This document shows, piece by piece, positions 8,092-15,984 of a stretch of 64,000 nucleotides of DNA; position 1 is the first letter of the stretch, and every line of letters starts with the position of its first letter. The stretch is from UBA10183 sp041653835 (GTDB lineage: Bacteria; Omnitrophota; Gorgyraeia; Gorgyraeales; Gorgyraeaceae). The notes under the pieces are model-generated. The model was not told the DNA's origin. It was given only the letters and a program-made list of their open reading frames with translations, and did no database searches. The position numbers and the translations under genes were made by a program. The stretch is taken from NCBI GenBank assembly GCA_041653835.1, contig JBAZEP010000001.1, positions 32,432 through 96,431 of the forward strand, read 5' to 3'.

Positions 8092-9089
8092 TTCTTTTTC
8101 TTATCTCCTATTATAAACTCCACGCACAATAATATCAAAGCTATCCCGAGAAAATACTGGAACCTGTCTTCATATCGCGTAAACAGCCTGCTCGAAAGTT
8201 CTTTCTTTTCCATTTTGCTTATATCGCCATAAATCCTGTCAAGCTCCAACCCGCCGGCCGTAGCGCGATAATATTTACCGTCCGTAACAAGCGCTATCTT
8301 CCGGAGCGTCTCCTCATCCAGCCTGCTCATTACAACCTCTCCCCTCTTGTCTTTTTTATATCCGCTTGTCTGGCCGGACTGATCCACGACAGGGATAGGC
8401 TCGCCTTTTGATGTGCCTATACCTATTGTATATACAACGATGCCCGCTTTTTTAGCCTCATTGGCGGCCCCTATCGGGTCTGTGTCATGGTCTTCACCGT
8501 CCGTTAGAAGCACCAGCACCTTATGTTTTCTCTCTTTTTTCGCGAACCCTTTCACGGCATTTTTGATCGCGTCCCCTATGGCTGTTCCGGGCTTAGGCAT
8601 CATGCCCGGCGATATCACGCTCAAAAACATTTTCGCCGCGTTATAATCCAGCGTCAATGGGCATTGCATAAAACTATTTCCCTCGAAGGTAAGGATACCT
8701 ATCCTGTCGCCTTTTAATTTATCGATAAGAGACCTGATCTCCAGTTTGGCCTTTTCCAGCCTGTCCGGCTTTATGTCCCGGGCCCGCATGCTCAAAGACG
8801 TGTCTATGGCTATTATGATATCAACCCCGTAACGTTTCGCCATGGTAAGGCTGGCGCCGAGCTGGGGCATGGCCAAAGAAAAAATTAAGAAGATCACGGT
8901 TATTGTTATTAAAATTTTTTTCGCTTTTTCCTTGGCCGGGCTTTTTGATAAAAAAAGCTTTTCTATCAAAACCGGGTCCCCGAATTTTTCTATCTTCCTC
9001 CTTCTATCTATCGCGATAAATATGTAAAACACCGCCAATAGCGGTATCAATAAAAAAAGGTTAAGGTATGCGGGCGAGCCCCAATGCAT
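8088..9089 (-). CDS. batB: BatB-like vWA-domain membrane protein
   Basis: The 333-residue protein has an N-terminal membrane helix (LNLFLLIPLLAVFYIFI) and a second at about 57-77. A von Willebrand A domain follows with a complete MIDAS: DTSLSM (DxSxS), TFEGNSF, and TDGEDHD. A C-terminal helix (FLGIALILLCVEFIIG) completes the plan. The vWA domain faces the periplasm and binds partners through a divalent metal. The next gene upstream, batA, is only 8 bases away and is a paralogue. Confidence 0.88.
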   Translation of the reverse strand: MHWGSPAYLNLFLLIPLLAVFYIFIAIDRRRKIEKFGDPVLIEKLFLSKSPAKEKAKKILITITVIFLIFSLAMPQLGASLTMAKRYGVDIIIAIDTSLSMRARDIKPDRLEKAKLEIRSLIDKLKGDRIGILTFEGNSFMQCPLTLDYNAAKMFLSVISPGMMPKPGTAIGDAIKNAVKGFAKKERKHKVLVLLTDGEDHDTDPIGAANEAKKAGIVVYTIGIGTSKGEPIPVVDQSGQTSGYKKDKRGEVVMSRLDEETLRKIALVTDGKYYRATAGGLELDRIYGDISKMEKKELSSRLFTRYEDRFQYFLGIALILLCVEFIIGDKKKK

Positions 9090-9097
9090 AAAAACTC

Positions 9098-10087
9098 CTA
9101 AGGTATTTTTCTGAACATGGTGTTGGCCAGCGCTGTCTCCGCGAGAAGCAGTATGAAACCGGGCAATATGAAAAACCCCGCTAACTCGGTATAGTCCGCG
9201 TATTCCTTTGTCTCTATCTTTGTTTTTTCAAGCTTGCCTATCGTATCGTAAATCTCCCTCAATCCGTCTTTATCCTTTGCCCTGAAATACAACCCGCCCG
9301 TATCGGCGGCTATAGTTTTAAGGAGTGCTTCGTCTATTTCTGTTTCCACGCGCACATATCTTTTTCCGAAAAAAGGATCATCCATCGGATACATGGCGCC
9401 GCCCGGTTTTCCCGCGCCTATTGTATATATCTTTATCCCGAGCGCCTTTGCCGCCCTGGCCGCGGTCAGGGGATCTATGGTGCCGGTGTTATTGATGCCA
9501 TCCGTCAAAAGTATGATTATCCTGCTTTTCGCGCCGGAATCCCTGAGCCTGTTTACGGCATTGGCGATCGCCATGCCTATGGCGGTCCCGTCTTCTATCA
9601 TGCCTATATCCACTTTATCCAGGAGCTCCAGGAGCGTCCCATAGTCGATAGTGAGGGGGCACTGGGTCATGCTGTATCTTGAAAAAATAACCAGGCCAAT
9701 CCTGTCATTCTGCCTGGATATTATGAACTCTCTTAAAGCATCTTTTGCCGCGCCCAATCTGTTCTGCGGGACAAAATCTTCGGCTTTCATACTGCCCGAG
9801 ATATCCAGAGTAAGCATAATATCGATGCCCTCGGTTATTATCTCTTCCTCCTTTTGCCCTGCCTGGGGCCTGGCGAGCGCCAGGATAAAAATAAATACAG
9901 CGGCCATCCTCAATATCATAGGCAGATGCCTGTATCTGACGCGCATCCCGGGAGTTATATTCTTGGGAATGGCTATGTCTGAAAATATGATCCCTGCTTC
10001 GCGCAATTTAGCCCGCCTGAAATAATACCAGATAAGCAACGGGATGACACCGAGCAATAATAAAAATAAAGGATTGGCGAATCTCAT
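9098..10087 (-). CDS. batA: BatA-like vWA-domain membrane protein
   Basis: The 329-residue protein shows two N-terminal membrane helices (LFLLLLGVIPLLIWYYF; MAAVFIFILALARPQ), a vWA domain with an intact MIDAS (DISGSMKAEDF, IFSRYSMTQ, TDGINNTG) and a C-terminal helix (FFILPGFILLLAETALA). The sequence LARPQ between helix 2 and the vWA domain is typical of BatA/BatB. The ATG at 10087 is used because GAGG lies 9 bases upstream; an in-frame TTG at 10105 lies inside the hairpin region and is unlikely to be used. Confidence 0.88.
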   Translation of the reverse strand: MRFANPLFLLLLGVIPLLIWYYFRRAKLREAGIIFSDIAIPKNITPGMRVRYRHLPMILRMAAVFIFILALARPQAGQKEEEIITEGIDIMLTLDISGSMKAEDFVPQNRLGAAKDALREFIISRQNDRIGLVIFSRYSMTQCPLTIDYGTLLELLDKVDIGMIEDGTAIGMAIANAVNRLRDSGAKSRIIILLTDGINNTGTIDPLTAARAAKALGIKIYTIGAGKPGGAMYPMDDPFFGKRYVRVETEIDEALLKTIAADTGGLYFRAKDKDGLREIYDTIGKLEKTKIETKEYADYTELAGFFILPGFILLLAETALANTMFRKIP

Positions 10088-10100
10088 TAAAACCTCAAAA

Positions 10101-10138
10101 CCCAAACCCGCATTGGGTCACCCCAATGCGGGTTTGGG
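10101..10138. repeat. 17-bp stem inverted repeat between DUF4381-like gene and batA
   Basis: The arms CCCAAACCCGCATTGGG (10101-10117) and its perfect complement (10122-10138) enclose a 4-base loop. The repeat covers the last codons and the stop codon of the gene at 10118-10630, so the tail of that protein (TTPKPALG) is encoded by the repeat. There is no T-tract, so it is more likely a mobile palindrome or an mRNA processing hairpin than a terminator. Confidence 0.8.
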
Positions 10139-10630
10139 GGTGGTCACATCTACAATCTCTTCCGCTTTTTTATATGCCTCTTCTGTTTCTTCCACGGCAG
10201 GCGTATATTTCGCGAATTTAACCATATCGCAGTCTTCAAGAAAACTATTTATCGTGTCCGCGTGCCGGCGTTCCATGCCTGTAGACCTCATCTCCTGAAA
10301 AAGCTCCCACGTAGTCCTGTCCATGGCGGATATGACAAACCTGTTTTCTATATATGCCCTGATTATATCCGAAAGCCTTATATAATATTCTTTGATCATT
10401 CCTTTTTCCGCGAGCCGCATGCCTTTAAGGGCATTTAAAGCATCCCTGGCTATCTCATCCGCCGGCCTCGGGGACAGGGAAGGCCCCTCTTTTTTCCTTT
10501 TTTTAATCCTAAAGTACATAATGACTGCTGTTATGATAAGTAACGCTAAAAGCAAAGCAAGAAGCCGGGCAAGCGGAAATTTCCCGGCTATATCCACAAT
10601 GTCTTTTAACGGCCTTATATCATCATTCAT
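10118..10630 (-). CDS. DUF4381-like membrane protein of the Bat operon
   Basis: The 170-residue protein has one transmembrane helix (LARLLALLLALLIITAVIMYF, about 20-40) followed by a basic stretch and a soluble helical domain. Position between YggU and batA and the single-helix plan match the small DUF4381-type proteins of MoxR/Bat operons. Its helical domain (YYIRLSDIIRAYIENRF...FLEDCDMVKFAKYTP) is similar to the cytoplasmic tail of BatD. It overlaps the upstream gene by 4 bases (ATGA). The C-terminus is written by a palindromic repeat, which suggests the original stop was changed by repeat insertion. Confidence 0.7.
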   Translation of the reverse strand: MNDDIRPLKDIVDIAGKFPLARLLALLLALLIITAVIMYFRIKKRKKEGPSLSPRPADEIARDALNALKGMRLAEKGMIKEYYIRLSDIIRAYIENRFVISAMDRTTWELFQEMRSTGMERRHADTINSFLEDCDMVKFAKYTPAVEETEEAYKKAEEIVDVTTPKPALG

Positions 10631-10848
10631 CCGCTGATCTCCGCTATTTTTTTATTGCTTGTCCCGCCCGATACTATCCTGATATCGCGTTCCCTGACGC
10701 CGAATTTCACCGAAAGAAGTTCTATTACCCTTTTATTCGCCTTCCCTCTTTCCGGCGGAGGGGATACCTTTACCTTGTAATTATTTTCCGATATCTTTTC
10801 AACACCCTCTCTTTTAGCTCCCGCTATAACCTTTAAATTTATTTTCAT
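10627..10848 (-). CDS. yggU: DUF167 / YggU family protein
   Basis: The 73-residue protein matches the DUF167 family: VIAGAKREGVEK near the start, then the signature PPPERGKANKRVIELLS, and a conserved end (VSGGTSNKKI). Members are about 70-100 residues and have an unknown function. Finding it inside a Bat operon is an operon passenger or an unrecognised link. It ends in a 4-base overlap with the DUF4381-like gene. Confidence 0.85.
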   Translation of the reverse strand: MKINLKVIAGAKREGVEKISENNYKVKVSPPPERGKANKRVIELLSVKFGVRERDIRIVSGGTSNKKIAEISG

Positions 10849-10858
10849 AATATCACCT

Positions 10859-11737
10859 CTACCGGAATCTTCTAGCGCGCATCTTGAAAAAACGTATCAA
10901 CGGCTGTATATAAGGTTTATCCGTGGAGATGTCTATTGAATCGATGCCGATGGACCTGAATGCCTTATTCCTGGCGTCCACGGAAAAATCCTTTTTCTTC
11001 GCGAACTCCTTTTTTAGGGAACTATCCCCTGTATCAACGAATAAAATCTCCCCGGTTTCCGCGTCCTCGAATTCCACAAGGCCTATATCTGGAAGTATTT
11101 TTTCCGCGGGATCGGATATGGAGATAGCCGTGATATCATGCCGTTTATTGATTATCCTCAGGAGTTTCTCGTAACCGGAATCCATAAAATCCGAGATAAG
11201 GAATACGACCGAACGTTTATTCAGGACTCTGCCAAGATATTCAAGCGCGGAATTTATGGATGTTTTCCTGGACCCGGGCTTATAATACAGGAGTTCCCTT
11301 ATCACCCTCAATACATGCGGCCTGCCTTTTTGGGGGGGGATGAATTTTTCCACTTTATCCGTGAATAACAAGAGCCCTATCTTGTCGTTATTTTTTATAG
11401 CGCTGAGAGAAAGCACCGCCCCTATCTCCGCCATCAATTCCGTCTTCATCTTGTTCCTGGTGCCGAAACCCCCGGAACCGCTGATGTCAGCCATTATTAT
11501 TACGGTAAGTTCCCTTTCTTCTACGAATTTTTTGACGTATGGATGGCCTGTCCTGGCGGTGACGTTCCAGTCTATCGAACGTATGTCGTCGCCCGGCACA
11601 TATTCCCGGACCTCGTGGAACTCCATGCCCCTGCCTTTGAATACAGACTCGTATTCTCCGGCAAAGACATCGTTCACGAGCCTCCCGGTCATTATCTCTA
11701 TCTGCCTGACTTTCTTTAGGATTTCCTTCGGGATCAT
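10859..11737 (-). CDS. DUF58 / vWA-like protein, MoxR partner
   Basis: The 292-residue protein belongs to the DUF58 family: GRGMEFHEVREYVPGDD, RSIDWNVTARTG and VKKFVEERE are the family hallmarks, followed by a vWA-like core (IMADISGSGGFG; DFMDSGYEK). DUF58 proteins usually follow a MoxR ATPase and are thought to act with it in the assembly or insertion of metal-binding proteins. It overlaps moxR by 4 bases (ATGA), indicating coupled synthesis of the two partners. Confidence 0.88.
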   Translation of the reverse strand: MIPKEILKKVRQIEIMTGRLVNDVFAGEYESVFKGRGMEFHEVREYVPGDDIRSIDWNVTARTGHPYVKKFVEERELTVIIMADISGSGGFGTRNKMKTELMAEIGAVLSLSAIKNNDKIGLLLFTDKVEKFIPPQKGRPHVLRVIRELLYYKPGSRKTSINSALEYLGRVLNKRSVVFLISDFMDSGYEKLLRIINKRHDITAISISDPAEKILPDIGLVEFEDAETGEILFVDTGDSSLKKEFAKKKDFSVDARNKAFRSIGIDSIDISTDKPYIQPLIRFFKMRARRFR

Positions 11738-12741
11738 GGAACTTCTATTTCATCAAAAATTTTCTTTACTATATCCTCGCTCGTCATCTCTTCGGCCTCC
11801 GCTTCGTAGGTAACGATAACGCGGTGCCTGAGGATATCCATGCCCACCGCCTTTATATCCTCGGGGATCACATAACCCCTGCCGCGTATAAAGGCATGCG
11901 CCTTACTGGCTATATTAAGGTATATCGATGCCCTCGGGGACGCCCCATAGGCGATGAAATTTTTTATGTTCAGTTTATAGTCTTCGGGTAAACGCGTCGC
12001 GTAAACTATATTCACTATGTAATCTTTTATTTTTTCATCCATATATATCTCATTCACTATCTCCCTGGCCTTCAGGATATCCTGCGGAGAGACTATCGCC
12101 TTTACTTCTTCCGGGTTATGCCCTGCCATGCGCTCCATAATTTCCTTTTCTTCTTTCTTATCCGGATATACTACCTTTATTTTCAGCATGAACCTGTCTA
12201 TCTGCGCCTCGGGCAGGGGATATGTCCCCTCCTGCTCTATGGGGTTCTGCGTAGCGAGTACCAGGAATGGCTCTTCCAGCGGAAAGGTTTTTTCTCCTAT
12301 GGTAACCTGCCTTTCCTGCATAGCTTCAAGAAGCGCGCTCTGCACCTTCGCGGGTGCCCTGTTGATCTCATCCGCGAGTATAAGATTCGAGAATATAGGG
12401 CCTTTTTTTGTAGTGAAAGTTCCGTCTTTAGGATTATATATAGGCGTCCCTATTAAGTCCGCTGGTAATAGATCAGGCGTGAATTGAATTCGCTGGAATT
12501 TAGTCTGGATACATCTGGCAAGCGTTTTGACCGCGAGCGTCTTGGCTAAGCCGGGTACTCCTTCTATCAATATATGGCCGTTCGCCAGGATGGCTATAAG
12601 GAGCCTGTCCACAAGATAACGCTGTCCTACTATCACCTTTGATAACTCCCGCGTTATTTCCTGGATAAACAGGCTTGAGCCTTTGACCTTCTCGTTGATT
12701 TGTCTGATGTCCTGGCCGTACTTTGGGTTGAAATCGGTCAT
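11734..12741 (-). CDS. moxR: MoxR-family AAA+ ATPase
   Basis: The 335-residue ATPase has Walker A GVPGLAKT, Walker B LILADEINRAPAKVQ, sensor 1 ATQNPIEQEGTYPLPEAQ and the sensor 2 region SPRASIYL. This is the MoxR group of AAA+ chaperones, which work with vWA proteins. It is the first gene of the nine-gene Bat operon that runs to 4709. GGAGG, 6 bases upstream of the ATG, is supplied by the repeated hairpin element that covers the intergenic region. Confidence 0.93.
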   Translation of the reverse strand: MTDFNPKYGQDIRQINEKVKGSSLFIQEITRELSKVIVGQRYLVDRLLIAILANGHILIEGVPGLAKTLAVKTLARCIQTKFQRIQFTPDLLPADLIGTPIYNPKDGTFTTKKGPIFSNLILADEINRAPAKVQSALLEAMQERQVTIGEKTFPLEEPFLVLATQNPIEQEGTYPLPEAQIDRFMLKIKVVYPDKKEEKEIMERMAGHNPEEVKAIVSPQDILKAREIVNEIYMDEKIKDYIVNIVYATRLPEDYKLNIKNFIAYGASPRASIYLNIASKAHAFIRGRGYVIPEDIKAVGMDILRHRVIVTYEAEAEEMTSEDIVKKIFDEIEVP

Positions 12742-12746
12742 ATTTA

Positions 12747-12820
12747 CCTCCGAATTTTGTGAAACAAAATTCGTCCCGAGTCCGCCCCGCCACCAAAGAT
12801 GGCGGTCGAGACGAGGGACT
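12747..12820 (-). repeat. TCCCGAG hairpin element, copy 1 (before moxR)
   Basis: In plus orientation it reads an AT-rich hairpin (CGAATTTTGT, loop GAA, ACAAAATTCG at 12751-12773), then TCCCGAG, a CCGCCA/TGGCGG stem (12787-12805), and CGAGGGAC. On the minus strand this places a structured leader and the Shine-Dalgarno GGAGG just before the moxR start. Two further copies lie before minus-strand start codons at 30332 and 40503. Confidence 0.75.
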
Positions 12821-12827
12821 TTTTCCT

Positions 12828-13661
12828 TTATATTTGCATATTCTCCAATCTTTTTACCCTCTCCCTTATAGGCGGGTGCGTGCTGAAAAGCGCGGCTATG
12901 GCGCTGGCGCTCAAAGGATTTACTATAAATAAATGCGCTGTTGCCTGGTTTGCGGCCATTGGATAAACCTTATTGCCTTTTTCTAATTTTAAAAGCGCGC
13001 GGCTTAACCCTGAAGTATTACCCGCTATCCTCGCGCCTTTTGTGTCCGCGGCGTATTCCCTGGTCCTGGAAATCGCTAGTTGTATCAGCATAGCGGCTAT
13101 GGGCGCCACTATCAGCATGACCAGCACCCCTATTCCGTTCCTGTCCCTCGAGGACCTGCCTCCGAATATAGCCGCCCACCTTGCCCAGTTGGCTATCATG
13201 GTGATCGCGCCCGCGATAGTAGCTGTTACGGTCATTATCAGGGTGTCCCTGTTCTTTATATGCGAAAGTTCATGCGCTATTACGCCTTTCAATTCTTCCC
13301 TGTCCAGGAGATTCAATATACCCTGGGTAACGCACACAGCCGCGTGTTTGGGTGAACGGCCCGTGGCAAAGGCATTAGGGGTGTCCTGCGGGGCTATGTA
13401 TATTTTAGGCATAGGCATATCAGCTGACATCACAAGGGTTTTGACTATATTATAAAGTTCAGGCACTTCTTTTATGTCCGCTTCCTTGGCCCTGTACATC
13501 TTAAGCACTATCTTATCGCTTAGCCAATACGACACCATATTCATCATAAAAGCGAATATAAACGCGTAGATAGCGCCTGCTTGTCCCCCGAAATACCCGC
13601 CTATTAATACAAAAATCATGGTCAGGATGACCAGCAATAGGCCTGTTTTGATATAATTCAT
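12828..13661 (-). CDS. htpX: HtpX-like membrane metalloprotease
   Basis: The 277-residue M48 protease has two N-terminal helices (TGLLLVILTMIFVLIGG; AIYAFIFAFMMNMVSYWL), the zinc motif HELSHIKNRD (HExxH), two further helices (TVTATIAGAITMIANWA; VLMLIVAPIAAMLIQLA), and RTREYAADTKGA, which carries the third zinc ligand Glu. HtpX degrades misfolded membrane proteins. It has its own GAGGAGG Shine-Dalgarno. It may be co-transcribed with moxR downstream. Confidence 0.93.
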   Translation of the reverse strand: MNYIKTGLLLVILTMIFVLIGGYFGGQAGAIYAFIFAFMMNMVSYWLSDKIVLKMYRAKEADIKEVPELYNIVKTLVMSADMPMPKIYIAPQDTPNAFATGRSPKHAAVCVTQGILNLLDREELKGVIAHELSHIKNRDTLIMTVTATIAGAITMIANWARWAAIFGGRSSRDRNGIGVLVMLIVAPIAAMLIQLAISRTREYAADTKGARIAGNTSGLSRALLKLEKGNKVYPMAANQATAHLFIVNPLSASAIAALFSTHPPIRERVKRLENMQI

Positions 13662-13732
13662 AAATCCTCCTCAAATGAGCAGGCAACTTACATCGCGCCA
13701 ATGTGCTCCGTAAGTCATGTCCTCACTTAAAT

Positions 13733-13765
13733 GAAGAGAGCCCTCATGCCGCAGGGCTCATCTTC
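13733..13765 (-). terminator. Possible terminator or structured leader hairpin
   Basis: GAGCCCT (13738-13744) pairs with AGGGCTC (13753-13759), extended by GAAGA/TCTTC on the outside. It lies 25 bases downstream of the gene at 13790-14014 and upstream of htpX. There is no long T-run on the minus strand (TTCATTTAAG follows), so termination is uncertain. A second weaker pairing (ACTTAC/GTAAGT) lies between it and htpX. Confidence 0.4.
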
Positions 13766-13789
13766 GATTAATCATATTTTATAACAACC

Positions 13790-14014
13790 TTATTTCTTCT
13801 CTTCTGTCTTGGGTTTCGCTTCTTCTTTCTTCGCCTGCATACAGTCTTTTACTTCGCTTATGCCGGCAAAAAGAGCCGCGAGGCCGCCTAAGATCAATAT
13901 AGGTGGAACCGAACCTTTAAGCAGTGTCACAAAACTATACCACCATGTCGCGAGGCCCCATATACCTAATATAATGCTTATTAGTCCGCCAAGTACTGTT
14001 ATATATTTACCCAT
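13790..14014 (-). CDS. Small two-helix membrane protein
   Basis: The 74-residue protein has two predicted membrane helices (TVLGGLISIILGIWGLATWW and SVPPILILGGLAALFAGIS) and a charged tail (CMQAKKEEAKPKTEEKK). Such small hydrophobic proteins with a Lys/Glu tail are widespread and have no assigned function. AGGAGG lies about 8 bases before the ATG. No operon partner is evident. Confidence 0.7.
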   Translation of the reverse strand: MGKYITVLGGLISIILGIWGLATWWYSFVTLLKGSVPPILILGGLAALFAGISEVKDCMQAKKEEAKPKTEEKK

Positions 14015-14083
14015 TTTTACTCCTCCTTTTACTATTTTAACGATATCAATTTATACCATTTAAAGGCGGGATTGTCAATACCT

Positions 14084-14662
14084 TTATAGGTATTTACCCA
14101 GGCTTGTCCATGTCTTGGGGCCCACGACACCGTCCGGGACAAGGCCTTTTGACTTTTGAAAGTCTTTTATCGCCTGCCTTGTCCTGGGACCTATTTTACC
14201 GTCGATCGATCCTGGATCGAAACCCGCGTTTTTCAAAGCGGTCTGGATCTCTTTGGTGGTAGGCCTGAACTCGGAAACAGAAGCCTCTTTCTGTCTCGCC
14301 CCTTTTGTTTTAGGCGAATAGCCTTTCCTGGATTCGAGTATTTCTTTTGCCCTTCTTGAATCCTCAAGCTGGGTCAGGGTGGTCTTATCTATATAACCCG
14401 TGCTCTTGAGGCCTATGGATTCCTGGTACGCCTTTATGGCGTCGCGGGTCTCTTTACCCATCCTGCCGTCTGTATTGCCCGGCTCATAACCCTCGCTTTT
14501 CAATATGACCTGGACTTCTTCTATCTTCGGATTGATAATGTCAGTGCTTCCCACGAGTTTTTCCTCTTCCCGCTGGTACTGGACCGATTTAGGCACAATA
14601 TTGCATCCATAGAAAGACAATGCCATCAATATGGCCGCAATAATATAACCTCTGTTCCTCAT
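14084..14662 (-). CDS. Lipoprotein with two peptidoglycan-binding (PG_binding_1) domains
   Basis: The 192-residue product starts with a lipoprotein signal (IIAAILMALSFYGC; lipobox LSFYGC). It has two copies of the three-helix peptidoglycan-binding fold: VQVILKSEGYEPGNTDGRMG...AIKAYQESIGL (about 52-90) and IQTALKNAGFDPGSIDGKIG...AIKDFQKSKGL (about 137-175), ending VGPKTWTSL. It probably ties the outer membrane to the cell wall. The ATG at 14662 is preferred to one at 14668 because GGGGG lies 7 bases before it. Confidence 0.88.
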   Translation of the reverse strand: MRNRGYIIAAILMALSFYGCNIVPKSVQYQREEEKLVGSTDIINPKIEEVQVILKSEGYEPGNTDGRMGKETRDAIKAYQESIGLKSTGYIDKTTLTQLEDSRRAKEILESRKGYSPKTKGARQKEASVSEFRPTTKEIQTALKNAGFDPGSIDGKIGPRTRQAIKDFQKSKGLVPDGVVGPKTWTSLGKYL

Positions 14663-14742
14663 ATTCATTCCCCCTTTGTGATTTTTGGTTATTATAGCAA
14701 AAAATCCATGTAAAGTGAAGGGTTTAATGATAAAATATGCTT

Positions 14743-15984
14743 ATGTTAAAACAAATTATTTCATCCAAGTTTTGTCTTTCATGCGACGTGTGCTGCAGGT
14801 TCCTGGATATAAAAGCGCAACTGAGGCCTGTTTTTCTCCCGTTTGAAATAACTTCCAGGATAAAGCCGCATCTGGACGAGACGCGCCGCGTAAAGTTAAA
14901 ACCTTTCAAAAATATGTACACCTGCCGGTTTTTCGGCAAAACAGGCAATAAATGTTCTATTTACGCGAAAAGGCCTTTTGATTGCAGGCTTTACCCGTTT
15001 GCGATAATGTTCGATGAGAAAAGAGAAAACATCATCCTCGGCATAGATAAAAAATGCCCGTTTGCCGTAGAGCCCGGTAACGAAAGAACGATAAAAAACT
15101 ATTTTCACTATCTCGTGGAGTTACTGGAAAGAAAAGATATCGCGTCTTCAATAGCCGAGAATCCGGCATTCATAGGCGATTTTCAGGAAGACGTACTGCA
15201 ATTCTCTTCCCTGGATACCCTTAAAAAACTCATCATCGATAATCCCGAAAAAAAAGGTTTTAAGGAAATTTCGCTGAAGGATAAAGCGCTGTTCGATGAC
15301 TTTTTTAAAAAAACCGGGCGGATTGACTCTAGCAGGAATTTCGTAAGCCTCTACATCTGGAAAGAGAAAAACCCGGTCTGGTGGAAGATGAAAGACAAAA
15401 GCCCGGAGATACTGCTTGAGACAGAGTCCGGCTATATAGATTTCAATTCCCTGGAAAAATTCCAGGACTATATATACCTTAGAGAAGACCTGTCAAGCCT
15501 TAAAGGTAATAAATATAAACACAAAAGATCGGCGTGCAATTATTTCTCGAAAAATTATAAATTTAAATATCTCCCTTATAAACAAAGTATGAAGAATGAC
15601 TGTTTTAAATTATTTTCAAAATGGGCTTCCGCCAGAAAACAAAAATTTCCGGATCTTTATTACTATAAACTTCTCGAGGATAGTTTTTCCGCTCATAAAC
15701 TGGCGATAGAAAATTATAAAGCCCTAGGATTGACAGGCAGGGTCATAAAGATAAGGGGAAAGATAGCCGCCTATACCTTTGGGTTTGAACTGAAGGAAGA
15801 TATGTTCTGCATCCTGCTGGAAGTCTGCGATTTGAAATTCAAAGGCATCTCGGAATTTATTTTCAGGGAGTTCTGCGGGGAAATGGCTCAATATAAATAC
15901 ATCAACACCATGGACGACTCAGGCCTTGAAAACCTGCGTATATCAAAACTATCTTACCATCCTGTTTATCCCCAGCAGATATGA
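14743..15984 (+). CDS. YkgJ-type Cys-cluster domain fused to DUF2156-like acyltransferase domain
   Basis: The N-terminal 110 residues carry a YkgJ-like metal-cluster pattern: CLSCDVCCRF, TCRFFG, CSIY, RPFDCRLYPF and KKCPF. The C-terminal half (from about 225) looks like the DUF2156/GNAT-type fold found in phosphatidylglycerol lysyltransferase tails: KRSACNYFSKNY, LYYYKLLEDSFSAHK, LGLTGRVIKIRGKIAAYTFGFE, FEL...EFIFREFC, INTMDDSGLENLRISKLSYHP. The two domains are fused in one 413-residue protein. ATG 14743 (also possible: 14737) lies 6 bases after a TAAAAT -10-like box, so the mRNA may be leaderless. It converges with the helicase gene, overlapping its stop by 19 bases. Function unknown; a modification enzyme is plausible. 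Confidence 0.75.
   Translation: MLKQIISSKFCLSCDVCCRFLDIKAQLRPVFLPFEITSRIKPHLDETRRVKLKPFKNMYTCRFFGKTGNKCSIYAKRPFDCRLYPFAIMFDEKRENIILGIDKKCPFAVEPGNERTIKNYFHYLVELLERKDIASSIAENPAFIGDFQEDVLQFSSLDTLKKLIIDNPEKKGFKEISLKDKALFDDFFKKTGRIDSSRNFVSLYIWKEKNPVWWKMKDKSPEILLETESGYIDFNSLEKFQDYIYLREDLSSLKGNKYKHKRSACNYFSKNYKFKYLPYKQSMKNDCFKLFSKWASARKQKFPDLYYYKLLEDSFSAHKLAIENYKALGLTGRVIKIRGKIAAYTFGFELKEDMFCILLEVCDLKFKGISEFIFREFCGEMAQYKYINTMDDSGLENLRISKLSYHPVYPQQI

Noticed and set aside
13674..13765. A manganese (yybP-ykoY) or other known riboswitch before htpX
   Set aside because: Hairpins are present but the conserved bases of known riboswitch classes are not.
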